6,878 nucleotides of DNA from Bacteroidaceae bacterium (GCA_016302435.1 JAEDNQ010000119.1:1-6878), one strand, 5' to 3'; shown: positions 1 to 6,725, counted from the first letter of the stretch. The notes: generated by a model not told the origin, from the sequence alone. Made by a program: numbers and translations.

Positions 1-15
1 AAAAAAGACAAATCC

Positions 16-1290
16 ATGAAAGAAATGCAGGACATAAAGATTGCTGTGGCAGGAACAGGATATGTTGGGCTCAGCATAGCAACGCTCCTCGCGCAGCATC
101 ATCAGGTGACAGCCGTCGACGTTGTACCAGAAAAAGTTGACCTCATCAACCAACACTTGTCGCCCATACAGGACGAGTATATAGAGCGCTATCTCAAGGA
201 GAAAGAGCTTAACCTCACGGCAACGCTCGACGGACGGAAAGCCTATAGCGACGCTGACTTTGTGGTCATAGCCGCCCCTACCAACTACGACCCCGCAAAG
301 AACTATTTCGACACCTCTCACGTGGAGGAAGTCATAGATCTCGTCATGGAGGTTAACCCCGATGCCGTCATGGTAATCAAATCCACCATACCCGTCGGCT
401 ACACCGAAAGCCTCTACAGGAAATATGGCAAAGGCATCAAGCTGCTCTTCTCCCCCGAATTTCTAAGAGAGAGTAAGGCTCTGTATGACAATCTCTACCC
501 TTCTCGCATCATTGTCGGAGTGCCCAAACGCCTCTCGGTGGACAACCAAGAGCTGCTCAACGACGCTGCCAGGATGTTTGCCGCACTGCTGCAGGAAGGC
601 GCCATCAAGGAAGACATCGACGTCCTCTTCATGGGACTTACAGAGGCTGAAGCCGTCAAACTCTTTGCCAACACCTACCTCGCTCTGCGAGTCTCCTACT
701 TCAACGAGTTAGACACATACGCGGAGGTCAAGGGACTTGACTCACAGGCTATCATACAGGGAGTAGGACTCGACCCACGCATCGGCACTCACTACAACAA
801 CCCCTCCTTCGGCTACGGAGGCTACTGCCTGCCCAAAGACACAAAGCAGCTGCTGGCCAACTACCAGGACGTGCCACAGCAGATGATGACGGCCATCGTG
901 GAGAGCAACCGTACCCGCAAGGACTTCATAGCCGACAGGGTTCTGCAGATGGCAGGCTACTATAGCTATACCGATAGCGTAAGATGGAACGAGGCAACAG
1001 AGAAAGATGTCGTCATCGGAGTCTACAGGCTCACTATGAAAAGCAACTCCGACAACTTCCGACAGTCGTCCATACAGGGCATCATGAAGCGCATAAAGGC
1101 AAAGGGAGCAACTGCGGTCATCTACGAGCCAACACTGGCTGACGGCACGACATTTTTCGGTTCTAAAGTTGTCAATGACCTCAGCGAGTTCAAAAGGCTG
1201 TCGCATGCCATCATAGCCAACAGGTATGACTCATGTCTCGACGATGTGAAGGACAAGGTGTATACCCGTGACATCTTCCGAAGGGACTAA
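16..1290 (+). CDS. ugd: UDP-glucose 6-dehydrogenase
   Basis: This cytoplasmic enzyme oxidises UDP-glucose to UDP-glucuronate with two NAD+, supplying glucuronate and derived sugars for capsule, exopolysaccharide or lipopolysaccharide. The 424-residue protein has the N-terminal Rossmann motif GTGYVG at residues 13-18 and an acidic residue, D35, at the end of the second strand for NAD ribose. Family motifs KSTIPVG (122-128) and SPEFLRE (146-152) follow. The central helix region carries K215 and N219, and GYGGYCLPKDT (266-276) contains the catalytic cysteine C271. The C-terminal UDP-binding domain has the YRLTMKSNSDNFR block at 337-349. It is about 35 residues longer than the E. coli enzyme, partly through a segment around 311-330. 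The start could instead be the ATG at 25, since the conserved strand begins at residue 7. No in-frame stop precedes position 16, so a start further upstream is not excluded. The TNYD-FDTS pattern (89-101) favours UDP-glucose over UDP-ManNAc as substrate. Confidence 0.95.
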   Translation: MKEMQDIKIAVAGTGYVGLSIATLLAQHHQVTAVDVVPEKVDLINQHLSPIQDEYIERYLKEKELNLTATLDGRKAYSDADFVVIAAPTNYDPAKNYFDTSHVEEVIDLVMEVNPDAVMVIKSTIPVGYTESLYRKYGKGIKLLFSPEFLRESKALYDNLYPSRIIVGVPKRLSVDNQELLNDAARMFAALLQEGAIKEDIDVLFMGLTEAEAVKLFANTYLALRVSYFNELDTYAEVKGLDSQAIIQGVGLDPRIGTHYNNPSFGYGGYCLPKDTKQLLANYQDVPQQMMTAIVESNRTRKDFIADRVLQMAGYYSYTDSVRWNEATEKDVVIGVYRLTMKSNSDNFRQSSIQGIMKRIKAKGATAVIYEPTLADGTTFFGSKVVNDLSEFKRLSHAIIANRYDSCLDDVKDKVYTRDIFRRD

Positions 1291-1388
1291 TGCCGGGCAC
1301 CTCCCTAAGAGGAGCAGTACAGGGATGTTCTATAAATTAGCTTTAGCATAAACTACCTAATCACAACTAACACACACCTACTTGACTG

Positions 1389-3134
1389 ATGAAAAAGATA
1401 TTATTTCTGCTGCTGTCGCTTCTGACATGCCAACTCATAAACGCTGAAAAGTTCGAACTCCGCCTGCTCAACCACTGGGACAATCCTGACGGCACAATAG
1501 AGAGAGGTTATGCAGGAAGGAGTATATGGAAATGGGAGGAAATACCTGCTGGCAAGAAGCAGATGCCAGCCACGCTCAAGTCGCGATATGAGGAGTACGG
1601 GCGCATCAACCAAGCCTATGGCATCAATGGCACTGTGCTCAACAATGTCAACGCCAAGCCCATGATGCTCTCGCGACCCATGCTGCAAAAGACTGCTAAG
1701 ATAGCAGACATCCTGCGACCTTATGGAATCAAGGTATACCTGTCTATCAACTTTGCCTCTCCAAAGGCTTTAGGCGAGCTCGACACTGCCGACCCGCTCG
1801 ACAGCAGGGTGCAGGCATGGTGGAAGAAGAAGGCAGACGAGATATACAAACTCATACCCGACTTCGGAGGATTTCTCGTGAAAGCGAACAGCGAGGGGGA
1901 ACCTGGACCAATGGACTACGGACGCACTCACGTAGACGGTGCCAACATGCTGGCCGACGCCCTTCAACCGCATGGGGGCATAGTGATGTGGCGCGCTTTT
2001 GTCTATTCGGCTAAGGGCGGCGACAGGGCTAACCAGGCATACGAAGAGTTTATTGGCTTTGACGGCATGTTCAAGGACAATGTCATCATACAGATAAAGA
2101 ATGGACCTATCGACTTCCAACCTCGCGAACCGGTCTCTCCCCTTTTCTTTGCCTTGAAGAAGACAAAGATGATGGTGGAGTTCCAGATAACTCAGGAATA
2201 TACGGGCGGCAGCATTCAGACATGCTTCTTGGCGCCCATGTGGCGAGAGTTTTTTGACACTCTCAACATGGTAGAGGACAGACAGCAAATAGTGGGTGTG
2301 GCAGGTGTGGCAAACATTGGCGATGCTGACAACTGGACAGCCAATGACCTTGCTATGGCCAACTGGTATGCCTTCGGCAGGCTTGCAAACGACAGTGAGG
2401 CATCGTCGAGAGAAATAGCTGAGGACTTCTTGTGTGAAAACTTCAGCAAAGACCCCCGATTCGTGAGCCCCATGGCACAACTGCTGCTCAAGAGTCGAGA
2501 GACCGTGGTGGACTACATGATGCCGCTCGGCCTGCACCACATCTTTGCCGGTGGTCACCACTATGGTCCCGAACCTTGGTGCAACCCCAAGGGATGGAGA
2601 GAAGACTGGTTGCCACGCTTCTACCATCGCGCTGACACCATCGGCATTGGTTTCAACCGCACAGACCACGATGAGCCCTGCCTTGCCGGCAGCGCAGGGT
2701 CAAACAATGTAGCTCAATATCCTGAGCCCTTGCGTACATTATATAATAATATAGGGACATGTCCTGAAAACCTCCTGCTTTGGTTCCACCATGTCAAGTG
2801 GGACCACACTATGAGCAATGGCCTCAGCCTCTGGGACAATCTCTGCTACTCCTACGACCGTGGTGTAAGACAAGCGCGGGAGTTCGTAGACACATGGATG
2901 GCAGTCAAGCCATACGTCAAGGAAGACATCTATCAGCGGCAGCTCACCAGATTTCAGCGACAGGCCAAGGACGCTCAGTGGTGGCGCGATGCCTGCTTGC
3001 TCTACTTCCAGACATTTGCCAACCGACCTCTGCCGCCTGATTGCCCCGCTCCGGTTCATCAGCTTGACACTCTGATGAAGTACCATCTTGACATAGACAA
3101 CTATACGTCTGCCCCTATAGAGCAACTGCCTTAA
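1389..3134 (+). CDS. Secreted GH67 alpha-glucuronidase lacking the usual N-terminal domain
   Basis: GH67 enzymes hydrolyse the alpha-1,2 bond of (4-O-methyl)glucuronic acid on the non-reducing-end xylose of xylo-oligosaccharides, with inversion. The 581-residue protein starts with a signal peptide (about 1-19, cleavage likely after NA), so it probably acts in the periplasm or on the surface. The mature protein begins almost at once with the catalytic-barrel signature LLNHWDNPDGTIERGYAGRS (26-45). Expected catalytic residues are present: E169 in KANSEGEPGP as acid, and D242 in NGPIDFQPREP with E270 in FQITQEYTG as the base pair. The D242-E270 spacing of 28 equals that of the Geobacillus enzyme (D364/E392). 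The GH67 C-terminal region, with GGHHYGP at 388-394 and CPENLLLWFHHV at 458-469, is complete. The roughly 120-150-residue N-terminal beta domain of characterised members is absent. An in-frame TGA two codons before the ATG fixes the start. A 98-nt gap without a clear terminator separates it from ugd, so readthrough is possible. Confidence 0.93.
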   Translation: MKKILFLLLSLLTCQLINAEKFELRLLNHWDNPDGTIERGYAGRSIWKWEEIPAGKKQMPATLKSRYEEYGRINQAYGINGTVLNNVNAKPMMLSRPMLQKTAKIADILRPYGIKVYLSINFASPKALGELDTADPLDSRVQAWWKKKADEIYKLIPDFGGFLVKANSEGEPGPMDYGRTHVDGANMLADALQPHGGIVMWRAFVYSAKGGDRANQAYEEFIGFDGMFKDNVIIQIKNGPIDFQPREPVSPLFFALKKTKMMVEFQITQEYTGGSIQTCFLAPMWREFFDTLNMVEDRQQIVGVAGVANIGDADNWTANDLAMANWYAFGRLANDSEASSREIAEDFLCENFSKDPRFVSPMAQLLLKSRETVVDYMMPLGLHHIFAGGHHYGPEPWCNPKGWREDWLPRFYHRADTIGIGFNRTDHDEPCLAGSAGSNNVAQYPEPLRTLYNNIGTCPENLLLWFHHVKWDHTMSNGLSLWDNLCYSYDRGVRQAREFVDTWMAVKPYVKEDIYQRQLTRFQRQAKDAQWWRDACLLYFQTFANRPLPPDCPAPVHQLDTLMKYHLDIDNYTSAPIEQLP

Positions 3135-3167
3135 GCTAATTTATCAGGATACCCCCAGACACCAATA

Positions 3168-3214
3168 AAAAGAAAGAGAGAACTGCACATGGTGCAATTC
3201 TCTCTATTTCTTTT
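3168..3214. terminator. Bidirectional intrinsic terminator between the GH67 gene and rplS
   Basis: A long hairpin lies between the convergent ends of the GH67 gene (stop at 3134) and rplS (stop at 3231). The inner stem TGCAC/GTGCA (3184-3188, 3192-3196) closes on a three-base loop. After one mismatch the stem continues through AGAGAGAA/TTCTCTCT and, after a small bulge, AAAAGAA/TTCTTTT. The flank is T-rich on both strands, which is what a shared terminator for converging transcripts needs. Seen directly; function inferred. Confidence 0.8.
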
Positions 3215-3230
3215 GTCGAGCAACATCGGA

Positions 3231-3608
3231 TTAAGCCTGTGGCTTTCTGCCTGAGAGCTTCTCCTTGATGCGAGCCTTCTTACCTGTAAGGTTGCGGAGG
3301 TAGTAGAGCTTAGCGCGACGAACCTTACCTACCTTGTTCACCTCAATAGAGTCGATGTTTGGTGAATCCATAGGGAAGATACGCTCAACACCTACTGTGC
3401 CTGACATCTTACGTACTGTGAAGCGCTTCTTGTCGAGGTCACCTGCAATCTTGATGACTACACCGCGGTAGAGCTGGATGCGCTCCTTTGTACCCTCGAT
3501 GATCTTGTAAGCTACTGTCACAGTGTCACCTGCCTTGAATGCAGGGAACTGCTTTGGCTCTGATGTACGCATTGCGTCCTGAGCCACTTTAATTAAATCT
3601 ACTGCCAT
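3231..3608 (-). CDS. rplS: 50S ribosomal protein L19 (bL19)
   Basis: bL19 sits at the interface of the 30S and 50S subunits and contributes to an intersubunit bridge. The 125-residue protein shows the family pattern in full: FKAGDTVTVAYKIIEGTKER (24-43), LYRGVVIK (46-53), then VRKMSGTVGVERIFPMDSPN (65-84) and the C-terminal VGKVRRAKLYYLRNLTGKKAR. It is about ten residues longer than E. coli L19 because of a basic tail ending RKPQA. In many bacteria rplS follows rpsP-rimM-trmD. Here it stands alone, with its own promoter at 3706-3713, an approximately 90-nt leader containing a predicted stem, and the bidirectional hairpin just past its stop. The start is the only sensible one and has no Shine-Dalgarno sequence, only an A/T-rich approach, which is normal in Bacteroidetes. 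Confidence 0.98.
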   Translation of the reverse strand: MAVDLIKVAQDAMRTSEPKQFPAFKAGDTVTVAYKIIEGTKERIQLYRGVVIKIAGDLDKKRFTVRKMSGTVGVERIFPMDSPNIDSIEVNKVGKVRRAKLYYLRNLTGKKARIKEKLSGRKPQA

Positions 3609-3646
3609 AATGGTCTTTTTGAAATTATTTATTAATTAAAGAATTA

Positions 3647-3696
3647 CAGTGAAGCATTCTCTGGGACTCTTTTCCCGATAGACAGCGGCTTCACCA
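3647..3696 (-). promoter_or_regulatory. Structured 5' leader of rplS, possible autoregulatory element
   Basis: In the minus-strand RNA, GUGAAGC (3694-3688) pairs exactly with GCUUCAC (3655-3649). The stem extends by two further G-U pairs (3695/3648 and 3696/3647) that would be mismatches in a plus-strand transcript, so the fold suits the rplS mRNA. Inside lies a short GGG/CCC stem (3676-3674 with 3665-3663) around an A-rich loop. The element begins a few bases after the predicted transcription start and ends about 40 nt before the ATG. Ribosomal protein mRNAs often carry such leaders as binding sites for their product, and bL19 leaders are known in Firmicutes. No homology to those is claimed here. 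Confidence 0.45.
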
Positions 3697-3705
3697 AAAC
3701 GGATG

Positions 3706-3713
3706 CAAAGGTA
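3706..3713 (-). promoter_or_regulatory. rplS promoter, Bacteroidetes -7 box
   Basis: The minus strand reads TACCTTTG here, an exact match to the TAnnTTTG -7 box used by the primary sigma factor of Bacteroidetes, followed by the commonly seen CA. It would start transcription near 3700, giving a leader of about 90 nt. There is no TTTG at -33. Instead two runs of eight A on the minus strand (3718-3725 and 3739-3746) lie upstream, 21 bp apart. Confidence 0.65.
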
Positions 3714-3746
3714 CGGCTTTTTTTTCACTCTGCCTCGCTTTTTTTT

Positions 3747-3789
3747 AAAAACATGCGGCACAGGGCTTCATTTTGCCCCATACCGCATG
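3747..3789 (-). terminator. Intrinsic terminator of the GH97 gene
   Basis: A 15-bp stem (3775-3789 with 3752-3766) closes an eight-base loop. In minus-strand RNA every position pairs, three of them as G-U. In plus-strand RNA the same three positions are C-A mismatches, so the hairpin was evidently kept for the minus strand. Five U residues follow directly (3751-3747). It lies 81 nt past the GH97 stop and just before the rplS promoter, insulating the two units. An A-rich stretch on the other side would allow weak termination on the plus strand too. Confidence 0.8.
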
Positions 3790-3824
3790 GTTTTTTCTTT
3801 TAAATACAGTTTTTTACTGTTTAC

Positions 3825-3878
3825 GATGTGATTTATCGCTCGATGTGTATTTATAGCTTGATGTGCTATTTACTGCTC
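3825..3878 (-). repeat. Three imperfect tandem repeats across the GH97 stop codon
   Basis: Units of 17, 18 and 19 nt (3825-3841, 3842-3859, 3860-3878) share the minus-strand pattern (G/A)AGCnnTAAAT followed by CACATC or GCACATC. The first unit in the direction of transcription contains the last two sense codons and the TAA stop of the GH97 gene. The next two repeat that motif downstream, each with its own TAA. A remnant of a fourth may follow. The array looks like local duplication of the gene end. Confidence 0.6.
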
Positions 3879-5810
3879 GATGACGATGCCGCCATTGGTT
3901 GGGATGGTGATGGTCATCTGCAGCTTCTTGCCCACCTTCACGTCCTTCACGCTGCCTGCAAGCTGAGCGTCGTCGCTGTATACCTTAGCCATAGAGCCTG
4001 CCTTGAGCATAGGGAGTGTGACTTTCTTAGTGAGAGGAGTCTTATCGGCATTGACACCTACAACCCACCATTTGTCGCCGCTGCGGCGCGCCATGATGAC
4101 ATACTTGCCTGGGTAGCCATCGATGAACTTCACCTCATCCCAAGTGGTGGGAACAGCCTTCATGAAGTCAATGGCCCATGATGGAGCGTCGGTGAGGTTG
4201 TTGGGAGCAAGGGCGAAGTGCTGCACTGGGCTCTGGAAGAGCACTGCTGTGGCGAGGGCGAAGACATCTGAAGTGCGACGCTGAGTGCCGCGCTTGTTGT
4301 CTGCATTGTAGAATTTGTTGAGAGTAGAACCGCCAAAGTCCATAGAGCCTACCGTATTGCGCACGAAAGGATGGATGGTGGCGTTGAGGGCCTCATTGTC
4401 GCATGAGCCCTGAGAGAAGTGCAGATTCTCGGAGGCGAGGACGGCTTCGCTTGCCACGTAGCTTGGGAACATGCGCTCCCATCCTCGTGGAAGGGTGCAG
4501 CCATGGAAGATGACCATGAGGCCAAAATCATTGGCATCGGCAAGGATATCTTCATAGAGCTGCATCATGTTTTGCTTGTCGCCTCCGAAGAAGTCGACCT
4601 TGATGCCTTTGATGCCTACGCTCTGCATCCAGCGCATCTCTTCGCGTCTCACGCGGCTGTCGTTCATCTTGTTGATAGGCGACTGGGGGGCATCATTCCA
4701 TGTTCCGTTGGAGTTGTACCAAAGGAAGAGTCCCACTCCCTTTTCCTTGCCATAGCGTGCAAGTTCGGCTATCTTGTCATATCCTATCTGCACGTCCCAG
4801 AGTGCGTCGATGAGGACTGTCTGGTATCCCATTGCGGCGGAGAAGTCGATATATCGCTTCTGTTCGTTGTAGTTGCAGCTTGGGTCCATGCCGATGATCC
4901 AGCTCCAAGAGCCCTTGCCGTAGGTGTATTCCTGCGAAGCCTTGTACTTTGGAGTGACAAGGTCGAATGGCACTGTTGTCTCCACTATATTGGCGAGAGT
5001 GGTGCCGACAGTGATGGTGCGCCAGGGTGTCTCGCATGGGAGAGACACGGCGGCTGTTGTAGAGCCCCAGCCATTGCATTCGCCTGGCTGCGGGAAGCCG
5101 ATGCGGTAGCTGCCGCCCTTGGTGTTGAGCAGACGGCTTGCCACATACTTGCCGTCAACTCCTGTCTCGCTGATGAGTGCCCAGCCCTTGTCGCCTACGC
5201 GGAAGAGGCAAGGGAAGGAGTAGCCTTCTCCCCATCCGTTCTTGCCCATGGCATCATCGAGCGTGTAGGATGTCTCGTAGCTTGGTGAGGTGCGGGCAAA
5301 TCCGCCCATAGGGCGTGACTGAGGACAGAGGAATGTAGTGGTGCCTTCAGGAAGGGTGAAGCTGCTGGCTTCTTCATTGACGACACAAACTCTTGTTTCT
5401 CCCTTGGGATAGACGCGGTAGCGGAAGGCTACGTCGCGGTTGCTCACTCGGAAGATGATGTCCATCACTTTCTTGCCGTCCTGAGTGAAGCTGCATACTG
5501 CCTGATTGGCTTCGTAGTCTACATGGCTCTGCTTGATGATGCGCAGGTCGTAGCTTTCTTTCACGGTAGAGGTGTCGAAGCCGGAAAAAGACATGTTCTT
5601 GGAGTAGTCGCCCATATTGGTCATGAGGCCAAGTGGCGATCTGGATATAAATTCACTACCAGCATAGTCAACACGATATGTGGGCACACCGCCCTCGTCA
5701 TTTATACAGACGGTCATCTTGCCATCAGGGCTGGTCAAGTTTTTTTCTTCTGCCATGCAGTTTGTACATGCAGCAAGCAACGCGATAACGCTAAACGATA
5801 ATTGTTTCAT
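3870..5810 (-). CDS. GH97 glycoside hydrolase, retaining type, probable alpha-galactosidase
   Basis: GH97 holds inverting alpha-glucosidases (SusB) and retaining alpha-galactosidases (such as BT1871 of Bacteroides thetaiotaomicron). The 646-residue protein matches the latter in length. Its N-terminal beta-sandwich domain (about 22-285) is followed by the barrel, beginning near GSWSWIIGMDP (300-310), and a C-terminal beta domain (about 560-646). D406 in GIKVDFF (402-408) sits where retaining members have their nucleophile (D415 in BT1871). E461 in LASENLHF lies 55 residues later, the same interval as D415-E470, and is the likely acid/base. This favours alpha-galactosidase over SusB-like activity, though specificity can differ. 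The leader ends in LAAC (12-15), a lipobox-like motif that suggests a lipoprotein, with an alternative cleavage after MA (20). The start is supported by an in-frame TAA a few codons upstream. It lies 81 nt downstream of pyrH without a visible terminator or good promoter between. Confidence 0.92.
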   Translation of the reverse strand: MKQLSFSVIALLAACTNCMAEEKNLTSPDGKMTVCINDEGGVPTYRVDYAGSEFISRSPLGLMTNMGDYSKNMSFSGFDTSTVKESYDLRIIKQSHVDYEANQAVCSFTQDGKKVMDIIFRVSNRDVAFRYRVYPKGETRVCVVNEEASSFTLPEGTTTFLCPQSRPMGGFARTSPSYETSYTLDDAMGKNGWGEGYSFPCLFRVGDKGWALISETGVDGKYVASRLLNTKGGSYRIGFPQPGECNGWGSTTAAVSLPCETPWRTITVGTTLANIVETTVPFDLVTPKYKASQEYTYGKGSWSWIIGMDPSCNYNEQKRYIDFSAAMGYQTVLIDALWDVQIGYDKIAELARYGKEKGVGLFLWYNSNGTWNDAPQSPINKMNDSRVRREEMRWMQSVGIKGIKVDFFGGDKQNMMQLYEDILADANDFGLMVIFHGCTLPRGWERMFPSYVASEAVLASENLHFSQGSCDNEALNATIHPFVRNTVGSMDFGGSTLNKFYNADNKRGTQRRTSDVFALATAVLFQSPVQHFALAPNNLTDAPSWAIDFMKAVPTTWDEVKFIDGYPGKYVIMARRSGDKWWVVGVNADKTPLTKKVTLPMLKAGSMAKVYSDDAQLAGSVKDVKVGKKLQMTITIPTNGGIVIEQ

Positions 5811-5891
5811 GGATACAATAGTTTTTTATATAGGAGAGTAGGTGTACGGAAGTATTATTTGATAGCGTGAGAATGACAATCCCCAGGGCAT

Positions 5892-6602
5892 TTAGTTGTG
5901 TACGAGTGTGCCAATATCCTCACCCTCGATGACTTTCTTCAGATTGCCCAGTATGTCCATATTGAAGACGTAGATGGGGAGGTCGTTTTGCATGCACATG
6001 GCTGTGGCAGTGATGTCCATGACTTTAAGTCCTCGAGCTATGACATCCGAATATGTGATGTCGTGATACTTAGTGGCAGTAGGGTCTTTCTCTGGGTCGG
6101 CAGTGTAGACTCCGTCCACACGTGTACCCTTCAGCATCACGTCGGCTTCTATCTCTATGCCTCGGAGCGAAGAACCTGTGTCGGTAGTGAAATAGGGAGA
6201 ACCTGTGCCTGCGCTCATTATGACCACTTCTCCTGCCTTCATGGCCTCTATGGCTTTCCACTTGCTGTAAAACTCTCCGATGGGCTCCATGCGTATAGCT
6301 GTCAACACTCGGTTCTTCTGGCCGATGGCATCCAGTGCGCTCGACAGGGCGAGGGAGTTGATGACAGTGGCACACATGCCCATCTGGTCGCCCTTGACAC
6401 GGTCGAATCCCTTGCCTGCACCGCTAAGTCCGCGGAAGATGTTGCCTCCACCGATGACAATGCCTATCTGCACGCCCATCTCGGCTATCTCCTTTATCTG
6501 CTTAGCATAGTCGTTGAGACGCTCTACATTTATACCTTGTTTTTGTTCTCCTGCAAGGCTCTCGCCCGAGAGCTTCAGGAGTATTCGATTGAATTTTGCC
6601 AT
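5892..6602 (-). CDS. pyrH: Uridylate (UMP) kinase
   Basis: PyrH phosphorylates UMP to UDP with ATP, feeding all pyrimidine nucleotides and UDP-sugars. It is a hexameric cytoplasmic enzyme of the amino acid kinase fold. The 236-residue length is typical. Motifs in order are the N-terminal LLKLSGESL (8-16) with the phosphate-contacting lysine K10, the glycine-rich GGGNIFRG (51-58), GDQMGM (71-76) at the UMP site, GTGSPYFTTDT (132-142) and the nucleotide-loop region KGTRVDGVYTADP (158-170). In many bacteria pyrH lies with tsf and frr. Here the downstream gene is the GH97 hydrolase, and no frr is seen. It is driven by the strong promoter at 6760-6791 through a leader of about 150 nt. All key motifs look intact. 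Confidence 0.98.
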   Translation of the reverse strand: MAKFNRILLKLSGESLAGEQKQGINVERLNDYAKQIKEIAEMGVQIGIVIGGGNIFRGLSGAGKGFDRVKGDQMGMCATVINSLALSSALDAIGQKNRVLTAIRMEPIGEFYSKWKAIEAMKAGEVVIMSAGTGSPYFTTDTGSSLRGIEIEADVMLKGTRVDGVYTADPEKDPTATKYHDITYSDVIARGLKVMDITATAMCMQNDLPIYVFNMDILGNLKKVIEGEDIGTLVHN

Positions 6603-6632
6603 ATTGAATTATATTGTTACTGTGTTACAATC

Positions 6633-6725
6633 CTAATCTGCTGAGTCAAAAAACCTCATTGCCCATGCATTCATGTCAGACATCATGATAAAGGTAACTG
6701 ACAGCAGTGTTGCGACTGCCCACAT
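6633..6725 (-). CDS. Possible 30-residue leader ORF upstream of pyrH
   Basis: A short ORF starts at ATG 6725-6723 about 28 nt after the predicted pyrH transcription start and ends with TAG 30 nt before the pyrH ATG. It begins MWAVATLLSVTFIMM and is hydrophobic, with six methionines and two tryptophans, then ends FFDSAD. An in-frame TAG lies two codons upstream, so it is not the tail of a longer gene. I recognise no family. Bacteroidetes do not need a Shine-Dalgarno sequence, so its absence says little. A small hairpin with stem GCAGT/ACTGC (6704-6719) overlaps its start, so the leader may simply be structured and untranslated. An ORF of this size can arise by chance. Confidence 0.25.
   Translation of the reverse strand: MWAVATLLSVTFIMMSDMNAWAMRFFDSAD

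Noticed and set aside
1300..1314. Short CCTC/GAGG or CTCC/GGAG hairpin after ugd
   Set aside because: The stem is only four base pairs and no T-tract follows, so it is not a credible terminator.
1331..1346. TAGCTTTA at 1338-1345 as a possible GH67 promoter
   Set aside because: It misses the last base of TAnnTTTG and there is no TTTG about 20 bp upstream, so the match is no better than chance.
1770..2669. 299-codon minus-strand ORF
   Set aside because: It is antisense to the catalytic part of the GH67 gene and has no recognisable motif, so it is a shadow of the real reading frame.
4419..5288. 289-codon plus-strand ORF
   Set aside because: It lies entirely antisense to the GH97 gene, whose protein has clear family motifs along this stretch. 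The translation is rich in Cys, His and Val and shows no recognisable domain, as expected for a codon shadow.
5811..5891. Search for a GH97 promoter or pyrH terminator
   Set aside because: The best candidate, ATTG then 19 bp then TAATACTT on the minus strand, fits the -7 box poorly, and CCCTGGGG cannot form a loop-bearing stem.
5898..6644. 248-codon plus-strand ORF
   Set aside because: It mirrors pyrH over its whole length and the product is a Cys/His-rich sequence without domain features.
6641..6670. Run of six T on the minus strand as an attenuator
   Set aside because: No stable hairpin immediately precedes it, and it falls within the possible leader ORF, so a terminator-type attenuator is not supported.
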